The position numbers and the translations under genes were made by a program. Below are positions 45,588 to 55,035 of a DNA stretch of 64,000 nt, one piece after another. The stretch covers positions 124,001-188,000 of the forward strand of contig NZ_VWSF01000010.1 of the NCBI RefSeq assembly GCF_008629685.1. Reading direction: 5' to 3'. The first letter of the stretch is position 1. The number at the start of each line of letters is the position of its first letter. Under the pieces are notes generated by a model. That model did no database searches. It was not told where the DNA came from and saw only the letters and a program-made list of their open reading frames with translations. The DNA is from Adhaeribacter rhizoryzae. Its GTDB lineage: Bacteria; Bacteroidota; Bacteroidia; Cytophagales; Hymenobacteraceae.

Positions 45588-46911
45588 AATATTACTGTTG
45601 CTGGTTTTATGGCTGCCGCTCTTTTTTACGGGTTGCCAGAATAACCACAACCATACGGCTGCCGAAGCTGGTACCACTTATACCTGCCCCATGCATCCGC
45701 AAATTATTAAGAACGAACCGGGCTCCTGCCCTATTTGCAACATGGATTTGGTTCCAATACAGCCGCATGATACCAAAGCCGTTCCGATTGCCACCGACTT
45801 AAAGTATTTGCTTCAGCCTACAAACCAAACCATTATTGCAAATATTAAAACCGTAACGCCCATTACCAAAGCTGTAGAAAGCGAGATAACCTTACCGGGC
45901 ATAATTACTTACGATACCCGTCGGCAATATTCAATTCCGGCCCGGTTTGGCGGCCGCATCGAGCGATTGCTGGTGCAATATAATTACCAGCCGGTGCGTA
46001 AAGGCCAGAAGCTTTTCGAAATTTACAGTCCGGAGTTGGTAACGGCCCAGCAGGAGTTAATTTACCTTTTGCAAAACGATGCCCAAAACACCGAATTAAT
46101 CCGGGGGGCTAAGCAAAAATTAAAATACCTGGGCGTTACCGATTCCCAAATAAATCAAATCAGCAAACAGCAAAAAGCCAGTTATACTTTCCCGGTTTAC
46201 AGCCCTTATAATGGTTACGTGGTAGATCCTGCAATAACCGCAGCACCAACCGCAGTTGCACCCGCTACCAGTACCGGCTCAGGTACTGGCGGCAGCAATA
46301 TGGACGGGATGGGCAGCGGCGTAGCGGGCAATTCCACAACTTCCGCTACAGTCAATCCGGCGGCTACGCCGGCTGCGGGTTTTTCTATTCGGGAAGGCAT
46401 GTACGTAAATACCGGCCAGACTTTATTAAGCGTAATAAACGCCGAAGAAGTTTGGGCTGAATTTAATGTGGGTTCTACAGAAGCTGCTAACCTGAAAAAA
46501 GGAACCCCAATAACGCTTATATTTAACCAAACTGCGGCTAAGCCCATTAATACACAGGTACACTTAATACAGCCCTTTTATGCCGCCGGCGAAAGTTTTG
46601 CCAAAGTACGTGCATTGTTGCCCGGTGCCAATAAAGCCGCTTTGGTGGGCCAATTAATTACGGGTAAAATAGCTTACGCGACCGGAACTGCCCTGTGGGT
46701 TCCCAAAGCGGCAGTTCTGGATTTAGGAAATACTGCCGTTGTTTTCCGGAAGATAGATGGCGCTTTTCAGCCTACCAGTATTACCGTAGGCCAGCGCACC
46801 GATGATTTAATAGAGGTGCAAACCGGCCTGGAAGCCACCACCCAAATTGCCGGAAACGCCCAGTTCCTGGTTGATAGCGAAAGCTTTATTCGGGTAGCCG
46901 AAAACCAATAA
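45565..46911 (+). CDS. RND periplasmic adaptor (CusB-like) with N-terminal heavy-metal-binding domain
   Basis: 448 residues from the ATG at 45565. Lipobox FFTGC near residue 24. Heavy-metal-binding domain YTCPMHPQIIKNEP...CPICNMDLVP (about 35-60), then the hairpin/barrel-sandwich (FGGRIERLLVQYNYQPVRKG) and C-terminal beta-barrel (YVNTGQTLLSVINAEEVWAE). Between the sandwich strands there is an unusual Ala/Thr/Gly/Ser insertion with NMDGMG (about 225-265). Links CusA to TolC and may pass copper. Confidence 0.87.
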   Translation: MKKNLRNKILLLLVLWLPLFFTGCQNNHNHTAAEAGTTYTCPMHPQIIKNEPGSCPICNMDLVPIQPHDTKAVPIATDLKYLLQPTNQTIIANIKTVTPITKAVESEITLPGIITYDTRRQYSIPARFGGRIERLLVQYNYQPVRKGQKLFEIYSPELVTAQQELIYLLQNDAQNTELIRGAKQKLKYLGVTDSQINQISKQQKASYTFPVYSPYNGYVVDPAITAAPTAVAPATSTGSGTGGSNMDGMGSGVAGNSTTSATVNPAATPAAGFSIREGMYVNTGQTLLSVINAEEVWAEFNVGSTEAANLKKGTPITLIFNQTAAKPINTQVHLIQPFYAAGESFAKVRALLPGANKAALVGQLITGKIAYATGTALWVPKAAVLDLGNTAVVFRKIDGAFQPTSITVGQRTDDLIEVQTGLEATTQIAGNAQFLVDSESFIRVAENQ

Positions 46912-46946
46912 TATTTGTTTTAAAGAGGCTTTTACTTAAAACTTAA

Positions 46947-48149
46947 ATGAAATATTTAATTTATATTTTTCTGGCTTTAACCTTTCTTTTCACATCCGTA
47001 TCGTGCCAGGAAAACCACCAGCATGCGGTTACTGCAAACGGTACCACTTATACCTGCCCCATGCATCCGCAAATAATTAAAAACGAGCCGGGTTCCTGCC
47101 CTGTTTGCAACATGGATCTGGTACCGGTTAGTCAATCAAAAGCATCGGCCAGCGAAGCAGCCTTAATGTTAAGCGATAACCAGATTTTATTGGGCAATAT
47201 TACCACCCAACCGGTTCAAACCGGGCAAGCAGCCCGCAATATTGTACTTACTGGTCGGTTGGTTCCCGACGAAACCCAGGTAGATTTAATCAGCAGCCGG
47301 GCTGCCGGCCGCATCGAAAAGTTGTATGTAAAAGAAACCGGGGTGCCCATCCGGAAAGGCCAGCCACTATACGATTTGTACAGCGAAAACTTATTAACCC
47401 TGGAACAGGAATATTTACTAACGCTGGAACAAAACAAAGCACTTGGGCAGGAAGAAACCCGCTATGCCTCCTTTTTAGAAGCTGCCCGAAAGAAATTATT
47501 ACTTTTTGGTTTAACGGAATCGCAAATCCAAAATTTATCCCGGGCCGGGCGGCCGGATGCCCGTATTACTTTTCTGGCTCCCCGCTCGGGCATTGTTACC
47601 GAAATAGCTGCTGCCGAAGGCATTTACGTGCCCGAAGGCGGTTTGCTTTACCGGTTAACCAACCTGAACAAAATCTGGGTAGAAGCCGAATTGTATGCCG
47701 GAGAAGCCGCCACCGTAAAACCCGGCGATTTAATCCAAATTTCGGTAGCAGGCGTTGCGCCGGTAAAAGCGCGGGTAGCCTTTGTAAACCCGGAGTTTCG
47801 GCAAAACAGCCAGGTGGTATTATTACGGGCCGAAATGCTTAATACCCAAGGAAATTTATTACCCGGTATGCCAGCCACCGTTTCGTTACTTAATACTTCT
47901 GAAAAACAGCTTTTATTACCGCAAGAAGCTATTATCCGGACCCAGGAAGGCGCACACGTTTGGGTAAAAACCGGCAAAAACACGTTTAGCCCGCGCCTGG
48001 TTAGCACCGGCGAATCCGGAACCAATAATATTGCCATCAAAAGCGGATTGAGTGCCGGCGATACGGTGGTGGTAACCGGGGCTTATTTACTTTACAGCGA
48101 ATACGTTCTAAAAAACGGCAATGTTCTTATGGCTTCGCACCAACACTAA
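46947..48149 (+). CDS. Second RND periplasmic adaptor with N-terminal heavy-metal-binding domain
   Basis: 400 residues. Lipobox SVSC near residue 20, then the same heavy-metal-binding domain (TCPMHPQIIKNEPGSCPVCN), then a HlyD-type body (AAGRIEKLYVKETGVPIRKG, LFGLTESQIQNL, GIYVPEGGLLYRLTNLNKIW). It lacks the long insertion of the upstream adaptor. The two adaptors share near-identical DNA over the metal-binding domain but not elsewhere. Fifth gene of the metal operon, 35 bases after the previous stop. Confidence 0.85.
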   Translation: MKYLIYIFLALTFLFTSVSCQENHQHAVTANGTTYTCPMHPQIIKNEPGSCPVCNMDLVPVSQSKASASEAALMLSDNQILLGNITTQPVQTGQAARNIVLTGRLVPDETQVDLISSRAAGRIEKLYVKETGVPIRKGQPLYDLYSENLLTLEQEYLLTLEQNKALGQEETRYASFLEAARKKLLLFGLTESQIQNLSRAGRPDARITFLAPRSGIVTEIAAAEGIYVPEGGLLYRLTNLNKIWVEAELYAGEAATVKPGDLIQISVAGVAPVKARVAFVNPEFRQNSQVVLLRAEMLNTQGNLLPGMPATVSLLNTSEKQLLLPQEAIIRTQEGAHVWVKTGKNTFSPRLVSTGESGTNNIAIKSGLSAGDTVVVTGAYLLYSEYVLKNGNVLMASHQH

Positions 48150-48418
48150 AAGCTTAAATCCGTAATTGTTGCCGGTTGGCTTGTTCTTCTGTATAAATAC
48201 GCTACGTATTTACCACATATATTTTAGCTAAGCTGGTAAAGAACTAGCTTATGTAAATATTATTCTGAATATATTAGGCGGACTAACCCCGCGGGAAAGA
48301 AATATCAGGTTTGCTGAGGCGAAAGGCCAGTAATACCAAAAAATATTTTTAGCCGGGATAAATATTACTTTAAATTATTTTAAAGCAGGTTTTAATATTC
48401 TAAAACAATCGTCTTTTT

Positions 48419-50071
48419 ATGTCAGAATACAACAAATGGTATCATCCTTATGGTATAAACCCCAAGTACACCGAACGCGTGGCTTACTTTAGCATGGAAT
48501 TCGGGATTCACCAGGCCCTGAAAATATACTCCGGCGGCTTGGGTTACCTGGCGGGTTCGCACATGCGCAGTGCCTACGATTTGCGCCAGAACATGATTGG
48601 CATAGGTATGCTCTGGAAATTTGGTTATTACGACCAGGTACGCAACGACGACCAAACCATGCGGGCTCAGTTTTCCGATAAATATTATACCTTCCTGGAA
48701 GATCCCGGCATTACGGTGTCAATAATTATTCATGGCAATACGGTTTGGGTAAAAGCCTTTGTATTAAAGCCCGAAACCTTTGGCACGGTACCGGTATATT
48801 TACTTACCACCGATATTCCGGAAAACGATTACCTGAGCCAAACCATTTCGCACATGCTCTACGACCACGATACCGCTGCGCGTATTGCGCAAAGTATGGT
48901 ACTGGGCCTTGGCGGGGCCAAAGTAGTGGAAGCCCTGGGCGGCGCGGCCCGTTACCACATGAACGAGGCCCACGCCCTGCCGCTGGCTTTTCATTTGTAC
49001 GAAAAAAACCACAACCTCGAAGAAGTTAAAGAGCGCCTGGTATTTACCACGCATACGCCCGAAAAAGCCGGTAACGAGGAGCACGACATTATGCTGTTAA
49101 ATAAAATGACCTTTTTTAACGGCTTACACCTGGATGAAGTAAGATTTATTACCGGCATGCACGACCAGATGTTTAGCCATACTTTAGCGGCTTTGCGCTT
49201 GGCGCGCGTGGCAAACGGTGTGTCGCAATTACACGGCGAAGTAGCGCGGGAAATGTGGAGCGAAAACGAAGGTATTTGCGAAATAAAAGCCATAACCAAT
49301 GCCCAAAATGTGCCATTCTGGCGCGATGACGCGTTGTATAGTGCCTTTGAACAAAACAACGACGAAGCATTGGTGCAGCGCAAATCCGAAATGAAGAAAC
49401 CGCTCTTTGAGGTAGTGGCCGACCAAACCGGTAAATTATTCCGGACCGATGTACTAACCATTGTGTGGGCCCGCCGGTTTGCCGCTTACAAACGCGCCGA
49501 TTTACTGCTCCGGGACCTGCACCATTTCTTTAACTTAATAAACCGTGAAGGGCAACCCGTGCAAGTAATCTGGGCTGGCAAACCTTATCCATTCGATCAA
49601 GGTGCAATTGAGGTGTTTAATAAACTTGTAAAACTATCATACAAAATAAATAACTTCGCGGTGTTAACCGGCTACGAAATAGAGCTTTCGCGCAAATTAA
49701 AACACGGTGCCGATATCTGGCTAAATACGCCCCGCCGGCCCCGCGAAGCATCGGGTACCAGCGGCATGACCGCCGCTATGAACGGCGCCATAAATTTTAC
49801 GGTACAAGACGGCTGGATTCCGGAATTTGGCCGCCACGGCGAAAACAGCTTCCTATTCCCGATTGTAGATACTTCATTACCCGATTACGAGCAGGACGAG
49901 CAGGATTATACCAACATGATGCGCATTCTGGAAGAAGAAATTATTCCGGCTTACTACCAGGATCGCAAAAAATGGGTAAAAATAATGAAGCAGAGCATGC
50001 AAGATGTAACCCCTATGTTTGGTGCCGACCGCATGGCCGACGAATATTACAAGCAGCTTTACCAGGAATAA
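48419..50071 (+). CDS. Alpha-glucan phosphorylase homologue (GT35), PLP lysine replaced
   Basis: 550 residues. Family marks: VAYFSMEFGIHQALKIYSGG, YHMNEAHALPLAFHLYEK, FTTHTPEKAGNEEHD, VWARRFAAYKRADLL, VIWAGKPYP, then GADIWLNTPRRPREASGTSG. The next residues are MTAAMNG, where glycogen and maltodextrin phosphorylases have MK, the Lys that binds pyridoxal phosphate. The codon is ACC. This may make the enzyme a non-phosphorolytic transferase, or it may mark a subfamily. No glycogen genes adjacent. Confidence 0.83.
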   Translation: MSEYNKWYHPYGINPKYTERVAYFSMEFGIHQALKIYSGGLGYLAGSHMRSAYDLRQNMIGIGMLWKFGYYDQVRNDDQTMRAQFSDKYYTFLEDPGITVSIIIHGNTVWVKAFVLKPETFGTVPVYLLTTDIPENDYLSQTISHMLYDHDTAARIAQSMVLGLGGAKVVEALGGAARYHMNEAHALPLAFHLYEKNHNLEEVKERLVFTTHTPEKAGNEEHDIMLLNKMTFFNGLHLDEVRFITGMHDQMFSHTLAALRLARVANGVSQLHGEVAREMWSENEGICEIKAITNAQNVPFWRDDALYSAFEQNNDEALVQRKSEMKKPLFEVVADQTGKLFRTDVLTIVWARRFAAYKRADLLLRDLHHFFNLINREGQPVQVIWAGKPYPFDQGAIEVFNKLVKLSYKINNFAVLTGYEIELSRKLKHGADIWLNTPRRPREASGTSGMTAAMNGAINFTVQDGWIPEFGRHGENSFLFPIVDTSLPDYEQDEQDYTNMMRILEEEIIPAYYQDRKKWVKIMKQSMQDVTPMFGADRMADEYYKQLYQE

Positions 50072-50110
50072 TTTGCTTTGGTTTAACCCAGGAAATTATT
50101 AATTAAAGAT

Positions 50111-50168
50111 TTACCCTAACAATTTTGCAAAGTATAAGTGGCTTTGATTTTTGTTAGGGTAATTTTTT
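50111..50168. terminator. Bidirectional terminator between convergent genes
   Basis: TTACCCTAACAA (50111-50122) and TTGTTAGGGTAA (50151-50162) pair exactly. On the plus strand a T-run follows. The inner loop can pair further (GCAAAG with CTTTG). Confidence 0.82.
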
Positions 50169-50255
50169 GGTATACCAGTTTGCCGGGAGTCTCCTGTATT
50201 CTGTAATATTTGTAAGGGTTTAATTAAGATATTCCTGAATATTTCATAACAAAAT

Positions 50256-52247
50256 TTATTCCCGAATCAGGTTACCAAAGCAGCTAATGTCGGGGGGGCT
50301 GCCGGCTACGTACACCACATCGCCGCGTTCTAAAGTGGTATCGGCATCTATGTTATGAATTATTTGTCCGTCGCGGTAAATACCAACGATGGTAATATTA
50401 AAACGCCGCCGAATATTTGCTTCCCGCAAAGGCAAATTAATTATGCCATCGTCTCGGGAAAAAATTTTATAACTAGCTACTTCAAAATCGGGCAGGTCAA
50501 TTTCAAAGTTTCCGAAGGGGTGATTGCGGTTGGCGCGGGTGCGGAGCATCTGGTAATTACTGGCCCGAATGCTGTTGGTAAACGCTTCTATCTGGTCGCG
50601 GGGCATCAGGTACTTAGCCAATACCCGGGTAAATATTTCGATAGAGGTTTCAAATTCTTCCGGCACCACTTCGTCAGCGCCTAAGCGGTAATTTTCTTCC
50701 ATTTCCAACACAAAAAGGGTACGCACAATTACATGCACTTTATCGGTTAGCTGCCTGACGCTAATTATAATTCGCTTAGTGGCTACGGGATCAGAAACCG
50801 CAACTACCACCACCCGGGCTTTGTGAATATTTACGTGGTGCAAAATCATACTGTGCACGGCATCGCCGTAAACAATGGGCTCCCCTAATTGCCTTTCCCG
50901 TCTCACCGTAGTAGCATCCAGCTCCACAATGGCGTAAGGTATGCCGGCATACTTGGCCGCTTTAGCTACGTAACGCCCGTTAATGCCAAACCCAATAATT
51001 ACAACGTGGTCACTCAGGTGGTGCAGCGGATCGTTATCGCCATCATGGTCAGGCGTATGCTGGTTCAGGTGCGGCCGGGCACCAAGTAACTGGCTTATGC
51101 CGGAGGCAAGTGGCTGGTATTTATTAATAACAAAAGGTGTGAAAGCCATAGTTAACAACGATACCGATAAAAAGTACTGGTAAACTTCCGGACTCAGCAA
51201 ACCATTATTTATACCGGTTTTAGATAAAATAAAAGCAAATTCCCCTACCTGAAAAATAGCTAACCCTACCATAAGCGAAGTTCGCAAAGGGTACTGCAAT
51301 ATTTTGGCGGCAATGGTAGCCACCGCCGCTTTTACCAACATAATTAATAAGGTTAGCCCCAGAATATACGGTAGATGCTGCATCATAAAAGTGGCATCCA
51401 GCAGCATGCCAATCGACACGAAGAAAAAGCTGCTGAAAATTTCCCGGAACGGAATAATATTGCTGGTAGCCTGGTGGCTATACTCCGATTCCGAAATAAT
51501 TAGGCCGGCCATAAAAGCACCCAGCGCCAGAGATAAACCTAACCTGGACGTGAGCCAGGCTACTGCAAAGCAAATAACCACTACGCTTAAAATAAATAAT
51601 TCCCGGCTTTTGGTTTGGGCCACTTGGTAAAGCAACCAGGGTACAAGGTATCGGGCACTCAGTAATACAAAAACAATTACAAAAGCGCCTTTAACTAACA
51701 TAAACAGCAGCGCCTGGGCAATATTTTGGGAACCACCAGCCATTAGTGGCGTTACCAGCATCATAGGCACAACAATAATGTCCTGAAAAATTAAAATTGC
51801 CAGCACAGTTTTACCGTGCGGGCTATTAATCTCACCTTTATCTTGCAGCAGTTTTAACACAATGGCAGTGCTGCTTAACGAAAACAAAAAACCAATAAAT
51901 ACGGCCTGCGGCAAAGCCATACCCGCCAGATTCAGCAGCAATGCCACTAAAATAATGGTCAGGAAAACCTGTACGGCGCCGCCCAGAAAAACCGTTCGTT
52001 TTATTAACGACAGGCTCTTGAGCGAGAACTCCATACCAATAATAAACAGCAGCAGTATTACCCCAATTTCGGCTAAAACTTCAATTTGGTGCGTATCCGG
52101 AACAATGCGAAAACCATGCGGACCCGTTATAACCCCGGTTGCCAGAAAACCCAGAATCGTTGGAAACCGGAACCGCTGAAACAGCATAATTACAACAACC
52201 GCCAGTCCTAATATAATGACTACATCGGTAAGCATGGGAATTTCCAT
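50256..52247 (-). CDS. CPA2 cation:proton antiporter with TrkA-N/TrkA-C domains (KefB/YbaL-like)
   Basis: 663 residues. About 12-13 membrane spans (residues about 7-380) of the Na+/H+ exchanger fold with VIILGLAVVVIMLFQRF, GVILLLFIIGMEFSL and SIGMLLDATF. Then a Rossmann TrkA-N domain (HVVIIGFGINGRYVAKAA, about 412-430) and a TrkA-C domain near the end (VGIYRDGQIIHN). Glutathione- or K+-gated efflux or pH control is usual. No ancillary KefF/KefG gene nearby. Confidence 0.9.
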   Translation of the reverse strand: MEIPMLTDVVIILGLAVVVIMLFQRFRFPTILGFLATGVITGPHGFRIVPDTHQIEVLAEIGVILLLFIIGMEFSLKSLSLIKRTVFLGGAVQVFLTIILVALLLNLAGMALPQAVFIGFLFSLSSTAIVLKLLQDKGEINSPHGKTVLAILIFQDIIVVPMMLVTPLMAGGSQNIAQALLFMLVKGAFVIVFVLLSARYLVPWLLYQVAQTKSRELFILSVVVICFAVAWLTSRLGLSLALGAFMAGLIISESEYSHQATSNIIPFREIFSSFFFVSIGMLLDATFMMQHLPYILGLTLLIMLVKAAVATIAAKILQYPLRTSLMVGLAIFQVGEFAFILSKTGINNGLLSPEVYQYFLSVSLLTMAFTPFVINKYQPLASGISQLLGARPHLNQHTPDHDGDNDPLHHLSDHVVIIGFGINGRYVAKAAKYAGIPYAIVELDATTVRRERQLGEPIVYGDAVHSMILHHVNIHKARVVVVAVSDPVATKRIIISVRQLTDKVHVIVRTLFVLEMEENYRLGADEVVPEEFETSIEIFTRVLAKYLMPRDQIEAFTNSIRASNYQMLRTRANRNHPFGNFEIDLPDFEVASYKIFSRDDGIINLPLREANIRRRFNITIVGIYRDGQIIHNIDADTTLERGDVVYVAGSPPDISCFGNLIRE

Positions 52248-52798
52248 TTGCCGGGAATATTTTTATAATTACCTATAAACTAGCACTTAATCAAAAATAC
52301 TTAAACCATTAATTCCTATTCCGGAATTGGTAATATTATACCGGACCCATCAGGAAAGAAAAGATTGTAATTAGTTGAAAAGCGAGAAATATTGCTTGCT
52401 GTTTTCTCCGGAATAACCGAAGTTGGCGGCAGCAATTAACAATGAATAAAATATTGCCAATAATTAATTAAATACCGAAATAACAGTACCAAAACACCTT
52501 AAAACTGCTTGCAGGAATATTTAAATGTATACTTTTTCCCGGTAGCTTATTTCGGTTATACTTAATAAATATTGGCCTAAAAACCCGAAGGTTAAGGGTA
52601 CAAAAACTGCTGGTAAAGAAAGCATTAAATTTTATTATTTGTATTTAACGCTGCATTATTTCGATAATTAAAAACAAATAAAATCGCATTAATAAACTAG
52701 CCAGCGATAAATATATTTACCCGAAGCCGGCAACTTGCAACCAGTTGGCCCGGAAATTACTCTATCTAAAAAATTGTAACTGATAGCCACAATATTTC
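52248..52798. other. Intergenic, nothing recognised
   Basis: About 550 AT-rich bases between divergent genes. No open frame of note and no strong hairpin. It should contain two promoters. Confidence 0.45.
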
Positions 52799-53380
52799 AT
52801 GAACGACAAAGTAAAAATTAGTAAAACCGAAATTCTTTCGGATAATTGGTATACGCTCCGGAAAGTAACTTTTGATTATTTACAAAAAGATGGTTCGTGG
52901 CAAACCCAGAGTCGCGAAGCTTACGACCGGGGCAATGGTGCCACCATTTTGCTTTACAACAAAGCCCAGAAAACAATAATCTTAACCCGCCAATTCCGGT
53001 TACCTACTTTTGTAAACGGCAACCCCACGGGCATGCTGATAGAAGCTTGTGCGGGTTTGCTGGATAAAAACAACCCGGAGGATTGCATTAAAAAAGAAAC
53101 CGAAGAAGAAACCGGTTATAAAATATCGCATGTGCAAAAAATATATGAAGCGTACATGTCGCCGGGTTCGGTAACCGAGATTGTATATTTTTTTGTAGCC
53201 GAATATTCCAAAGAAATGCAGGTAAACAGCGGTGGCGGCTTAGCCGAAGAACAGGAAAATATTGAAGTGCTGGAACTGGATTTTGAAACAGCTTATCACC
53301 AAATTTCAACCGGCGAGATTAAAGACGGCAAAACCATTATGCTGCTGCAATATGCCAAAATCAATAATTTATTATGCTAA
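52799..53380 (+). CDS. nudK: NUDIX hydrolase, NudK-like (GDP-mannose/ADP-sugar pyrophosphatase)
   Basis: 193 residues. N-terminal extension with VTFDYLQKDGSWQTQSREAYDR, then RQFRLPTFVNGN and the Nudix box GLLDKNNPEDCIKKETEEETGY (here written to its end; EEETGY carries the metal-binding Glu residues). The long N-terminal strand-rich lead and the YMSPGSVTEIVYFFVAEY motif are typical of NudK/ADP-ribose pyrophosphatases. The next gene overlaps its stop. Confidence 0.85.
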   Translation: MNDKVKISKTEILSDNWYTLRKVTFDYLQKDGSWQTQSREAYDRGNGATILLYNKAQKTIILTRQFRLPTFVNGNPTGMLIEACAGLLDKNNPEDCIKKETEEETGYKISHVQKIYEAYMSPGSVTEIVYFFVAEYSKEMQVNSGGGLAEEQENIEVLELDFETAYHQISTGEIKDGKTIMLLQYAKINNLLC

Positions 53381-53739
53381 CCGAAAATAATCCTTTGCTT
53401 ATTCTGGTAGCCGGTCCTTACCGTTCCGGCACCAACGATGATCCGATCTTAATTCAGCGGAACGTAGATTTAATGCACGAAACCGCTTTAGCTGTTTACC
53501 GGGCCGGTCATTTGCCGGTTCTGGGCGAGTGGTTTGCCTTGCCGCTCATTCATACGGCTGGTTCTCAAGTAATGGGCGACTCTATCTGGAACGAATTATT
53601 TCATCCGGTTGCCATCCGGTTAATACATAAATGTGATGCTATTTTACGGGTAGGTGGCCCCTCGGGCGGCGCCGACGAAATGGTAAGAATTGGTAAGGAA
53701 AAAGGCAAAAGAATATTATACAACCTCAGCGAGATTTAA
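53374..53739 (+). CDS. DUF4406 nucleoside deoxyribosyltransferase-like protein
   Basis: 121 residues. Starts MLTENNPLLILVAGPYRSGT and has GHLPVLGEWFALPL, AIRLIHKCDAILRVGG and GGADEMVRIGKEKGKRI, as in DUF4406 (a Rossmann-like nucleoside deoxyribosyltransferase relative). The ATG overlaps the NudK stop by seven bases, so the two are translationally coupled and may act on the same nucleotide pathway. Confidence 0.78.
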   Translation: MLTENNPLLILVAGPYRSGTNDDPILIQRNVDLMHETALAVYRAGHLPVLGEWFALPLIHTAGSQVMGDSIWNELFHPVAIRLIHKCDAILRVGGPSGGADEMVRIGKEKGKRILYNLSEI

Positions 53740-53761
53740 AGTTAGTTCAAGGTACTCACAC

Positions 53762-53817
53762 TTGTCATTCAGGAGGAACCTATTTGGTTACTTGTTAAAT
53801 AGGTTCCTCCTGAATGA
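53762..53817. repeat. Intergenic hairpin element, copy C
   Basis: TCATTCAGGAGGAACCTATTT (53765-53785) pairs exactly with AAATAGGTTCCTCCTGAATGA (53797-53817), loop GGTTACTTGTT. Shares arms with copy A at 25.5 kb. Confidence 0.88.
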
Positions 53818-53889
53818 TAAGAATGGGCTTCTTAGACCAAAAAAACTGTTTACAAAGAAGTTTTGCGTAACAGCAGTTTGCAATATTTT

Positions 53890-54618
53890 TTAATTAGTTA
53901 ATTTAGTAATAGGTGTCAGCATTACTTTCCGAAATTCAACTTCGGCACCTTCGGCTTGTAGGGCAATTTGTCCCTGGCTTACGGTAGCGTCGTAACCATG
54001 ATTCACCATATCGTTGTTTACCCAAACTTTAACGGCGTTGCCCAGGCAATCGATGGTCATAGAATTCCACTCGCCCAGCGGTTTTTCCGAGCCATCGGTT
54101 AAGTTGGGAATGCGACGCAGCTTGTCGCCGTTAACGCCCCATTTTTCTTTCGGACCGCGGCGTTTTTCCATATCCGGTACTACAATATCTTCCTGAATAC
54201 ACCAAAAATCGCCGGCATTCTGGTGCATCATTTGTACTTCTATCGATTTCGGAAACATCTCGTACAAAGCCCGGGGTGTAGAAGCATGCACCAGTGCCCC
54301 ACAGTTGCCCGGTTTACCCGCAAAGCGATATTCTATTTCGAGGCGATAATTCTGGTAACTGGCATCGGTAATTAAATGGCCGCCCGGCGTACCCAAACTT
54401 ACCAACATACCATTGCGCACCAGAAAAGGGCTTTTTACTTCTGGGTTGTTATCCATTCTGGGCACATCGGCATGCCAGCCGGTTAAATCTTTGCCGTTAA
54501 AAAGGCTTTTGGCTTTTGATTTCTGCAATACAGGCAAAGCCGTTGGATTTACACGCGTAGAACCCCAAAACGACAGCAAACCGGCAGTCAGGCAAAACAG
54601 AAAAGTAAGTTTATACAT
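53890..54618 (-). CDS. Secreted DUF1080 (3-keto-disaccharide hydrolase-like) protein
   Basis: 242 residues with a signal peptide. The mature part is a concanavalin-like domain: SLFNGKDLTGWHADV, YQNYRLEIEYRFAGKPGNCG, ALVHASTP, GEWNSMTIDCLGNAVKVWVN and GQIALQAEGAEVEFRKV. Family members are found in Bacteroidota and Planctomycetota and some cleave 3-keto-glycosides. Single gene, converging with DUF4406. Confidence 0.88.
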   Translation of the reverse strand: MYKLTFLFCLTAGLLSFWGSTRVNPTALPVLQKSKAKSLFNGKDLTGWHADVPRMDNNPEVKSPFLVRNGMLVSLGTPGGHLITDASYQNYRLEIEYRFAGKPGNCGALVHASTPRALYEMFPKSIEVQMMHQNAGDFWCIQEDIVVPDMEKRRGPKEKWGVNGDKLRRIPNLTDGSEKPLGEWNSMTIDCLGNAVKVWVNNDMVNHGYDATVSQGQIALQAEGAEVEFRKVMLTPITKLTN

Positions 54619-54707
54619 AAATATTAACCTTGAGTTATTTAATTAAATGAAAGCTGTTTTGAACTTATACTCCTAAATATTAGAAGCAAATCTGTGCTGC
54701 TGGCCGC

Positions 54708-54785
54708 TTACTTTTTCTTCTTTATGCGCGAACGCATTACCAATAAAAAAATAAGAATCAGCGCAATAATAATAGCTGGTTTCAT
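54708..54785 (-). CDS. 25-residue single-span membrane peptide
   Basis: ATG at 54785 to TAA at 54708. The translation is MKPAIIIALILIFLLVMRSR then IKKKK: one hydrophobic helix followed by a basic tail, the positive-inside pattern. Too short for most gene callers. Real expression is not shown; it lies 90 bases upstream of the DUF1080 gene on the same strand and could form a unit with it. Confidence 0.42.
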   Translation of the reverse strand: MKPAIIIALILIFLLVMRSRIKKKK

Positions 54786-55035
54786 CCGAAATAAATTAAA
54801 AAGTTAACGCACCCACTGGCAGAATTACCAAGGTAAAAGAAATTTACTGCATAAGGTAATAAAATATTACTACACTCCTATTTCAGGCAAAAATAAAGGC
54901 AGGTAAAAAATAAATTTTAATTCCGAACCAACCAATCGGCCACACCATCCGACTTGGTGTTGAGCTCGCCTAACAAATCCCCCGGTTTTAAACTGATTTA
55001 TCTAAATCTAAAAAATTCACCTAGCCCTTAAAATT

